This document shows positions 57,197 through 64,000 of a stretch of 64,000 bases of DNA, piece by piece; the first letter of the stretch is position 1; each line of letters opens with the position of its first letter. The notes beneath the pieces are model-generated. The model was not told the origin of the DNA. It made no database searches and saw nothing but the letters and a program-made list of their open reading frames with translations. The translations under genes were made by a program, and so were the position numbers. The DNA is from Flavobacterium gyeonganense (GTDB taxonomy: Bacteria > Bacteroidota > Bacteroidia > Flavobacteriales > Flavobacteriaceae), in the NCBI RefSeq assembly GCF_029625295.1, contig NZ_CP121112.1:62001-126000 (forward strand). The letters are read 5' to 3'.

Positions 57197-57238
57197 CAGA
57201 CTATTTTTATTCCTGATTTTTATTATTGAAAAGCACAG

Positions 57239-57817
57239 TTACTTATTTCTTAAACCGAAATTATAAACTTTCTTTAACCATTTTTTCCTTTGCCCTTCAT
57301 CAGCTGTTTTTACGATTCCGATATAACTTACTTTTACCGGTGTAACACCACAAAATTGCAGGGTACATTTTTTTAGCTGATTCACACTTGGTCTTCCATA
57401 AACCAATTGATAATACCAGCCGGGCTGATCTAAAGTGGTAATAATATGAGCTGTTTTTCCTTTTAGGAGTTTATCCCACCAAACCGAGTTTTCACGGTAT
57501 TGAAATGTCATTCCGGGTAAAAATAAGCGATCGATAAACCCCTTAGTAATTGCAGGTAGGCCTCCCCACCAAACTGGATGAACCCAGACTAAATGATCGG
57601 CATTTTGGATTTTTTTCCAGGCTTCAGCTAAATCCGGTTCTAATTCGGTTCGTTTTTGATAACCAAACTGTAAATTCGGATTGAATTGCAATTCGGCAAG
57701 GGTTATGGTTTCAACCTGAGAGCCAGAATCAAGTACTCCTTTATGGTACTCATTAGCAATAGCAAAATTGAAACTTTCCGAATTGGGATGTCCGTTTATG
57801 ATTAGTATTTTTTTCAT
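57239..57817 (-). CDS. NAD(P)H-dependent oxidoreductase (flavodoxin-fold quinone reductase)
   Basis: A 192-residue FMN-type protein of the NQO/MdaB group: KKILIINGHPNSESFNFAIA, HLVWVHPVWWGGLPAITKGF, IDRLFLPGMTFQY and a C-terminal GVTPVKVSYIGIVK. It would reduce quinones with NAD(P)H, avoiding radical formation. It lies 59 bases downstream of the Crp/Fnr-type regulator, on the same strand, which is likely to control it. Confidence 0.92.
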   Translation of the reverse strand: MKKILIINGHPNSESFNFAIANEYHKGVLDSGSQVETITLAELQFNPNLQFGYQKRTELEPDLAEAWKKIQNADHLVWVHPVWWGGLPAITKGFIDRLFLPGMTFQYRENSVWWDKLLKGKTAHIITTLDQPGWYYQLVYGRPSVNQLKKCTLQFCGVTPVKVSYIGIVKTADEGQRKKWLKKVYNFGLRNK

Positions 57818-57875
57818 TTTCTATATTTTTAAACAAAAATAATATTTACATGAAAAATCATACCGGACAAATGTC

Positions 57876-58436
57876 CTATAAAATCGTTTTCCGAATACGG
57901 CTTAAATGTCTTGGCGTAATTCCTAAATAAGAGGCTAAATATTGCAACGGAATTAACTTCAGGTATTTTTGGTGTTGCTGAAAAAGTTCTTCGTAGCGTT
58001 GTTTACCTGATAATTTTTGAAAGGAAATCATTCTTTTGTTCAGGTTTACGAATTCTATTTCGGTTAACTTTCTTCCGGTTTCCTGCCAGTTATAACCCGA
58101 CTGGTACAATTTTTCCAAACTTTTACGACTTAAAACCTGTATTTCTGTATCGGTTAAAGCCTGAATGTTTTCCTCTGCTTTTTCTTCTGTAATAAAACTG
58201 GCAAAAGATGCCATAAATTCATTTTCGAAAGCAAAACAATTCGTAATTTCATCTCCTTTATGATTAAAGAAAAAAGAACGCAGAATTCCCTTTTTGATAA
58301 AAACAACGTCATTGCAAACCTCATTTTCTTTCTGCAAAAAATCGCCTTTTTTGAGTTTTCGAAACGTAATTAAACTATCTAAAAGGCTTAATTCATCTTC
58401 AGTAAAATTCTGAATCGACTGAAAAACAGTTTTCAT
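57876..58436 (-). CDS. Crp/Fnr-family transcriptional regulator
   Basis: 186 residues: cyclic-nucleotide-binding-like N-terminal domain (ITFRKLKKGDFLQKENEVCN; FIKKGILRSFFFNHKGDE) and a C-terminal helix-turn-helix (LIPLQYLASYLGITPRHLSRIRKTI). The ligand site lacks clear cAMP residues, as in many Bacteroidota members that respond to other signals. It is encoded between a TMEM175-like channel gene (upstream by six bases) and the quinone reductase. Confidence 0.9.
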   Translation of the reverse strand: MKTVFQSIQNFTEDELSLLDSLITFRKLKKGDFLQKENEVCNDVVFIKKGILRSFFFNHKGDEITNCFAFENEFMASFASFITEEKAEENIQALTDTEIQVLSRKSLEKLYQSGYNWQETGRKLTEIEFVNLNKRMISFQKLSGKQRYEELFQQHQKYLKLIPLQYLASYLGITPRHLSRIRKTIL

Positions 58437-58442
58437 GCTTAA

Positions 58443-59024
58443 TTAATCTTTTGAATTGAAAACCTTTTCAATTCTCTTATCCGGAATAAGCCATAATAAA
58501 GCCACTGCCAGATAAGCTACACCTGAAATCCATTCAGTGTAAAAAGAAGAAACAATACCTACAACATATAAAATTGTAGAAGTAATTCCTTTAAAATCGC
58601 TTCCTATCGCTTTTGCCAGCACAGAATTTTCTCCTTCGTTAATAATGATCAGCCTTTGCAGAATGAAATAAGCAATTGCGGATAAAAACAAAACAACACC
58701 ATATAAAGTCATAGATGCCTGTTCAAAATTGTGCTCTCCCATCCACCCTGTTGCAACGGGAATTAAGGATAACCAAAATAGCAAATGCATATTAGCCCAA
58801 AGAATTTTTCCATTTACTTTAGACAAACCATGAAGTAAATAATGATGGTTATTCCAATAAATACCAACATATATAAAACTAATAATATAACTCAGAAACT
58901 TAGGAATAAGTGGTTTTAAATCTGCAAACTCATGTCCATGCGGCACTTTAATTTCTAAAACCATAATGGTAATAATAATCGCTAAAACGCCATCACTAAA
59001 TGCTTCAAGTCTAGTTTTGTTCAT
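58443..59024 (-). CDS. TMEM175-like potassium channel family protein (DUF1211)
   Basis: 193 residues. N-terminal signature RLEAFSDGVLAIIITIMVLE with the FSDG core, followed by about five more membrane helices (FLSYIISFIYVGIYWNNHHY; LFWLSLIPVATGWMG; LYGVVLFLSAIAYFIL; AYLAVALLWLIPDKR). Bacterial TMEM175 members are K+ channels. Only one six-helix repeat is present, as in prokaryotic forms. Six bases separate it from the Crp-type regulator, so they form one transcript with the oxidoreductase. Confidence 0.9.
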   Translation of the reverse strand: MNKTRLEAFSDGVLAIIITIMVLEIKVPHGHEFADLKPLIPKFLSYIISFIYVGIYWNNHHYLLHGLSKVNGKILWANMHLLFWLSLIPVATGWMGEHNFEQASMTLYGVVLFLSAIAYFILQRLIIINEGENSVLAKAIGSDFKGITSTILYVVGIVSSFYTEWISGVAYLAVALLWLIPDKRIEKVFNSKD

Positions 59025-59037
59025 TTATAATTCTAAG

Positions 59038-59934
59038 TTAAATTTTACCGTAGTACATTGCTTTTACTATTCCATCAGAAAGTCCGATTTTTGGAACATA
59101 AATCTGACGTGCCCCGCTCCATTTCATTGCATTCAGATAAATACGTGTGGCATGGATGATTACATCGGCACGGTCGGAATTCAGGCCTAATTCGGCAATT
59201 CTCTGCTCATAAGTCAACGAATTTAAAAATGCATATTGTGAATTGATATAAATGTATGAAAGTGGTTTTTCCTGCTGCTTTCCGGACATTTTAAATAACT
59301 TATTAATGTTTCCACCAGAACCAATAAGGGTAACTTCCTCATAATCTTTGGTATTGGCTTTGATCCATTTTTCAATCTCATCCCAAACCACATCATGAAC
59401 CATATTATTGAGCAAACGGACTGTCCCTGCTTTGAATGATCTTGAATTGATCATCTTCCCATCAGAGAAAAGCGTAAATTCAGTACTTCCGCCGCCAACA
59501 TCTACAAAAAGATAAGTCTGGTCTGTTCTCAGCAAATGATGTAAATCTGTTGAAGCAATAATAGCTGCTTCTTTTTTTCCGTCTATAATTTCAATTTTTA
59601 TGTCGGCTTTTTTCTTAATCAGGCCTACCACTTCTTTGGCATTATAAGCTTCCCGCATAGCAGAAGTTGCAAAGGCCATATAACGCTCTACTTTATGAAC
59701 TTTCATTAAAAGGTTAAATGCTTTCATGGCATCCACCATTCTTTCTATATTTTCTTCCGAAATTTCACCAACCGTAAAAGCATCCTGCCCTAAACGTATT
59801 GGTACACGAACAAGTGAACTTTTATTAAACTGAGGCTCTTTGCCTTCCTGCTCAACAACATTCGATATGAGAAGCCTCATGGCATTCGAACCGATATCTA
59901 TTGCTGCGTATTTCCTTATTTTAATCATGCTCAC
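59038..59934 (-). CDS. ppx: Exopolyphosphatase/Ppx-GppA family protein
   Basis: A 298-residue ASKHA phosphatase: YAAIDIGSNAMRLLISN (phosphate 1), FATSAMREAYNAKEV, FVDVGGGSTEFTLF (phosphate 2) and IGSGGNINKLFKM. It has only the two-domain core, without the C-terminal HD part of E. coli Ppx. It hydrolyses polyphosphate or pppGpp. Downstream of ppk1 by 33 bases, so making and breaking polyphosphate are controlled together. Confidence 0.93.
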   Translation of the reverse strand: MSMIKIRKYAAIDIGSNAMRLLISNVVEQEGKEPQFNKSSLVRVPIRLGQDAFTVGEISEENIERMVDAMKAFNLLMKVHKVERYMAFATSAMREAYNAKEVVGLIKKKADIKIEIIDGKKEAAIIASTDLHHLLRTDQTYLFVDVGGGSTEFTLFSDGKMINSRSFKAGTVRLLNNMVHDVVWDEIEKWIKANTKDYEEVTLIGSGGNINKLFKMSGKQQEKPLSYIYINSQYAFLNSLTYEQRIAELGLNSDRADVIIHATRIYLNAMKWSGARQIYVPKIGLSDGIVKAMYYGKI

Positions 59935-59967
59935 TTTATGATTTGAAATTTAAAATTTGTGTAATTA

Positions 59968-62045
59968 TTAATTTGTTTTTTGGACAGCTGTTTCAGCTAT
60001 TTCGATTTTATTCTGATAATATTTATAGGTTTCCAATTGTGCTCTGAAAGGAGCATGATGATTTCGGGCTTTGTATTTGTTGTCTAATTTATAAGAATGA
60101 TATCTCACTTTTACATTCCCTTTCCATGCAATATTAAAATTATCTATTAATTCCTTTTTGATGGATAAATCATAAATTGGACAAGTAACTTCTACTCTTC
60201 CATCAAGATTTCTGGTCATAAAATCAGCAGAAGAAATGTATACTTCGGTTAAGCCCGCATTTCCAAAAATATATACTCTTGAATGTTCCAGATAATTATC
60301 AACGATACTGATTGCTTCAATATTTTCGCTCATGCCCGGAATTCCAGGAATCAGACAACAAATTCCTCTTACCTGCAATTGAATCTTAACTCCTGCATTA
60401 CTTGCTTCATATAACTTATCAATCATTTTAAAATCAGACAAACTATTCATTTTTAACTTAATGTGAGTTTTTCTACCTGCCAGGGCATGCAAAATTTCAC
60501 GGTCTATGAGTTTAATAAATTTGCTTCTCGTATAATGAGGAGATACAATGAGATGTTTGTATCTGTGTATTCTGTAATTGATATCGAAGAATTCGAAAAT
60601 TTTAGAAACATCTTTTAAAATTCCCTGATGACAGGTAAAAAGCGTTACGTCAGTATAAATTTTGGCTGTAGATTCATTAAAATTTCCGGTAGAAATAAAT
60701 CCGTAACGACGTGTTTTTTCGTTTTCTACTCTTTCAATAACACATATTTTACTATGGACTTTTAAGCCTTTCATTCCAAAAATAAGTTCAATCCCTTCAG
60801 TCTGCATTTGTTCTGCATACGAAATATTTGAAGCTTCATCAAAACGTGCCTGAAGTTCTATTTGAACCACTACCCTTTTACCATTTTTGGCAGCATTAAT
60901 CAGAGAACTAATAATTTGTGAGTTCTTGGCCAGACGATATAAAGTAATTTTAATACTCGTTACTTTTGGATCTAAAGCTGCCTCTCGCAAAAACTTAGTC
61001 AGGTAGGAAAAAGACTGGTATGGAGCATGAACCAAATAGTCTTTTTTATTTATTTTTTCTAAAATACTTCCGTCGAGACTCAAACCCGGAACCGGCAAAG
61101 GCTCATTTGGTTTATAGAGTAAATCGTAACGCCCTAAATTTGGAAAACTCATATAATCACGGCGGTTATGGTATCTTCCGCCCGGAATAATACTATCTGT
61201 TTCTACGATTTTCATTTTCTCTAAAAAGAAATGCAGCGTATCATCTTCAATCTGGCTGTCGTAGATAAAACGAACCGGTTCCCCTATTCGGCGGTCTTTT
61301 ACAGATGAAGCAATTTTTTCAAGCATACTTTTACTCAAATCGCTGTCAATATCTAATTGAGCATCACGTGTAATTTTGATCATGTGTGCCGAAACACTTT
61401 TAAAATCAAATATATTGAAGATGCTTTTTAGTTTATAGCGAATAACATCATCGATTAGAATCACATATTGTTTTTCGTCTTCTGAAGGAAGAACAACAAA
61501 CCTGTTTATGTTTTTAGGAATTTCAATTAAAGCATACCGAATCTCATCATTTGCCAGTTCTAAACGCACAGCCAGATAACCCAAAGTATCTTTGAGAACC
61601 GGAAAAACGGCTAGGTCATTCAAAATAATCGTTACCAGTTCCGGACTTAACTTTTGCATGTAAAAGTCCTTTAAGAAAGCTTCCTGTTTTGGGCTGATCT
61701 GATCTTCCGTTATAATAAAAATATTTTCAGTTTCAAGTTCGGCTTCTATATTCCCTAAAATACGCAAACTTTCAGATTGCTGCTGAATAACAATTTCTGT
61801 AATATCTTTAATTAACTGATGTGCAGAAATACCGCCTAAATATTTTTCGCCTGAAATACCTGAAAGGCTCAGTCTCCGTATTGCAGCATATCGAACTCTA
61901 AAAATTCATCTAAGTTGTTTGAAAAAATTCCAACAAAACGCAGTCTGTCTAAAAGCGGAACCGTATTATCACCGGCTTCCTGAAGTACTCTTGCATTAAA
62001 CGCTAACCAGCTTTTTTCTCTGTCGATATATTTCTGTTCGTGCAC
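59968..62045 (-). CDS. ppk1: Polyphosphate kinase 1, frame broken at five Ts
   Basis: About 690 residues once joined. The N-terminal part (start GTG 62045; [35 protein letters not shown]) stops after a run of five Ts in the mRNA sense (plus 61900-61904). Six Ts would give SNNLDEFFRVRYAA, the universal Ppk1 motif, and continue into the long frame. That frame holds the core: [45 protein letters not shown] (phosphorylated His region) and [11 protein letters not shown] (second His region). Makes polyphosphate from ATP. It sits in sixA-ppk1-ppx order. Probably a real gene with a one-base assembly error. Confidence 0.93.
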
Positions 62046-62050
62046 GTTAT

Positions 62051-62536
62051 TTATTTTAAATCTTTGGGGAAAATAGTTTTATGGGTTTTGCCTTTATCAA
62101 TCGTATCCCAGCTTTCTGAATCGAATTGCAGTGATACGAAACCTGAAGTTGGAACATTTTCTATAAAAACATCCCCAAATTTATTAACAAAATTTGTAAT
62201 AGCCTCGTTATGTCCAAAAAGAATAACGCTTTCTAAACTATTATCACATGATTTGATAACTTTTTCAAGATGTCTTTCATCAAAAGTATACAATTCGTCT
62301 TTGAATAAAATACTTTCTAATGGGTAGGATAAATTTTGGGCAAAAATTATGGCCGTTTCTGAAGCTCTGGCTGCAGTACTGCTCCAGATTGTATAGGTTT
62401 TAGGGAGAAATTCCGCAATGACACCTGAAACGCTGTGGGCATCTAAAATACCTCTTTTCATTAAAGGTCTGTCAAAATCTTTCAGAGGAGCTTCCCAACT
62501 GGATTTTGCATGTCTTATTAAAATTAAATTTTTCAT
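62051..62536 (-). CDS. sixA: SixA-type phosphohistidine phosphatase
   Basis: 161 residues from ATG 62536; upstream in-frame codons add an improbable 14-residue aromatic-rich extension. Histidine phosphatase signature [20 protein letters not shown] with the RHG-like RHA, and the second His in [15 protein letters not shown]. In E. coli SixA dephosphorylates phosphohistidine in PTS or phosphorelay proteins. Six bases before ppk1 and in the same operon, so a link to phosphate metabolism or to the many histidine kinases here is possible. Confidence 0.9.
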   Translation of the reverse strand: MKNLILIRHAKSSWEAPLKDFDRPLMKRGILDAHSVSGVIAEFLPKTYTIWSSTAARASETAIIFAQNLSYPLESILFKDELYTFDERHLEKVIKSCDNSLESVILFGHNEAITNFVNKFGDVFIENVPTSGFVSLQFDSESWDTIDKGKTHKTIFPKDLK

Positions 62537-63112
62537 AAACAAGGATATTTTTAAGTATAGATACCAGGAATAATTCAATTCCTAATTTACAAAAGATATT
62601 TTAATAGCCTATGATTTTTTTATTCTGTTAACATTTAAGAATAATTATTAGCCCAAACAAAATGCGGGATAAATTGTTTATTAAAAAAGCGCTGTTGATC
62701 TCTTAAAACAATCACTTAATTGATATTTCTAAAAAAACAAAAAAACATCATAAAAAATTGATATATAATAAATTATACAAATAAATAATTTTTAAAACCA
62801 TTAAAAAAACTAAAAAAATCACTTTTTAACTTGTTATAATTCTATTAAAAAAAGAAATTTTAGAATACATATTTAACAAAAAATATGCACTTAAACGTTT
62901 TTTCAGGTTAGTCACAGATAAAGAAAACATAATTTAACCAATGTATATAACTTTGATTCATAGATTTAATGTTAAAATTTTGAGATTATCATAATACCAC
63001 TTTTCCGCCTTTATTAAATCTAAAACGCACTTTAACTGAATAACCCAAAAAATTCATTAAAAGGCAAGAAGTCCAAAAACATTTTAATCCTAACTTAATA
63101 AAATTAGAGATT
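62537..63112. other. 576-bp intergenic region between divergent genes
   Basis: Very AT-rich with many A and T runs and no ORF over about 40 codons. It should contain the promoter of the sixA-ppk1-ppx unit (minus) and that of the secreted protein (plus). No clear TAnnTTTG element or hairpin was found. Confidence 0.5.
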
Positions 63113-64000
63113 ATGGAAATCATTACTTATTTTTTTACATTCAAAAATATTAGAAACGTTTTCATAACGTTCATGCTAATATTTATTACAAAAGGCTATT
63201 CTCAAAATACATTTGATGGAGATTATTGCCCGGGCCCCAATACAGTTGGTGATGAATATGCAAATGGCACTGTTTACAGCAAGCTATTATTAGCCAATCC
63301 TTCTTCAACGTGTCAAATTGGAACGATTCACGCTAAAGTTGACACTCAAAATCAAGTATTAAGATTAGGAATGGACATTGGTAATGGTGGTTCAGCTCTT
63401 TTTAGATTGTACTTAGATACCAATAATGATCCTTTAACCGGATTAACATCAGACTCATTTGGAGGTACCATCAGTGTAGGTGGTGCTGAATATATCTTAG
63501 AGATTAATTCTAACGGAAATGGTTTTACTTTATATACCGGAAATGGAAATGTTAAAACTCAAACTAACGTTATCCCTCCAGGCCTTGCTGCGCAGTCTGG
63601 TAACGCAAATTGTAATTCTGGTGCTACCTTTTTAGAGTTTAATATTCCTTTTGGAAGTTTAGGAATTAATATTTGTGATCCAAATAACCCTGGTATAATC
63701 AATATTACAAAATTAGCATCTGTTAGTGGGAACTCACCTAATTCAAGTCAATGTATTAATACCCCGCTTACTTTTGGAATTCCACTAAAAGGAACAGTTG
63801 GACCAAACGCGACTATTTGTTCAGGGGCTAGCATCGCTTTAACAATAACCGGTCTCAATGCTAATTCTACTGTAAGTAAGTGGCAATCATCTGTTGCTCC
63901 ATTTTCAGTTTGGGTAGATATTCCTAATACTGCAGGTTTAACAGCTTATAATACAGCTAATTTAACAGAAACTACAAAATTCAGAGCAATATTTTCTAAT
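63113..64000 (+). CDS. N-terminal part of a large secreted protein, probably a T9SS-type adhesin (truncated by window edge)
   Basis: The frame is open from ATG 63113 to the end of the window (296 codons). A long signal peptide ends near FITKGYSQ, followed by NTFDGDYCPGPNTVGDEYAN. Residues about 50-215 form a beta domain with LFRLYLDTNNDPLTGLTSDS and AEYILEINSNGNGFTLYTGN. From about residue 235 an Ig-like pattern begins (GPNATICSGASIALTITGLN; ATVSKWQSS-like; WVDIPNTAGLTAYNTANLT), typical of the repeated modules of Flavobacterium surface proteins. The C-terminal sorting domain would lie beyond the window, so T9SS secretion is inference. Confidence 0.85.
   Translation, partial: MEIITYFFTFKNIRNVFITFMLIFITKGYSQNTFDGDYCPGPNTVGDEYANGTVYSKLLLANPSSTCQIGTIHAKVDTQNQVLRLGMDIGNGGSALFRLYLDTNNDPLTGLTSDSFGGTISVGGAEYILEINSNGNGFTLYTGNGNVKTQTNVIPPGLAAQSGNANCNSGATFLEFNIPFGSLGINICDPNNPGIINITKLASVSGNSPNSSQCINTPLTFGIPLKGTVGPNATICSGASIALTITGLNANSTVSKWQSSVAPFSVWVDIPNTAGLTAYNTANLTETTKFRAIFSN

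Overview
The window is a Bacteroidota chromosome segment, most likely Flavobacterium or a close relative. The evidence is AT-rich DNA, TAnnTTTG promoter elements, a FecI/FecR/TonB receptor/DUF4249 unit, a fused alpha/beta 2-oxoacid dehydrogenase E1, SixA-Ppk1-Ppx, and families typical of that group. No tRNA, rRNA, CRISPR array or transposase was found. RNase P RNA lies at about 51960-52282 on the minus strand.

Layout. 1-7161 (+) is the end of a probable extracellular contractile injection system (eCIS) locus: the tail of a DUF6402-like gene, a 1336-aa DUF4157 (eCIS-core) protein with an HNH-like motif, a TPR protein, a small unknown protein and an AAA+ ATPase. 7245-12443 (-) is an ECF sigma/FecR-regulated outer-membrane uptake unit. 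12976-26578 is a stress and envelope region: DUF6766 protein, KatE-type catalase, DUF892 ferritin-like protein, deoxyinosine glycosylase, cytidylyltransferase-like protein, CinA-like deamidase, SRPBCC protein and two related, extremely acidic small proteins. 21651-36289 is a signalling cluster: three single-domain response regulators, a CheB-CheR-PAS-kinase fusion, a REC-kinase, a 2118-aa poly-HAMP hybrid kinase with eleven 92-residue repeats, and a CHASE3 kinase. 36428-62536 is mostly housekeeping: dienelactone hydrolase, LOG protein, an M1-like protein, fused E1, KdsB, an extradiol dioxygenase, a RecD-like helicase, RsmD, a DAACS symporter, rnpB, BON/LysM proteins, DnaX, a quinone reductase with a Crp-type regulator, and polyphosphate metabolism. 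63113-64000 is the start of a large secreted protein that runs off the window.

A cross-cutting observation is that six coding frames break at short homopolymers: TonB receptor, lipoprotein at 46 kb, M1-like gene (twice), dnaX and ppk1. All six can be explained by runs read one or two bases too short, so a homopolymer error in the assembly is the leading explanation. Slippage at the A9 runs, especially in dnaX where it is known in Thermus, is the biological alternative. One further small gene (54288-54569) is interrupted by a single in-frame TAG.

The most unusual biology is the eCIS-core/HNH-like protein with its AAA+ module, the 11-unit poly-HAMP kinase in its signalling cluster, and the A9 break in dnaX. 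Function calls come from reading motifs and remembered family features; no database search was run.
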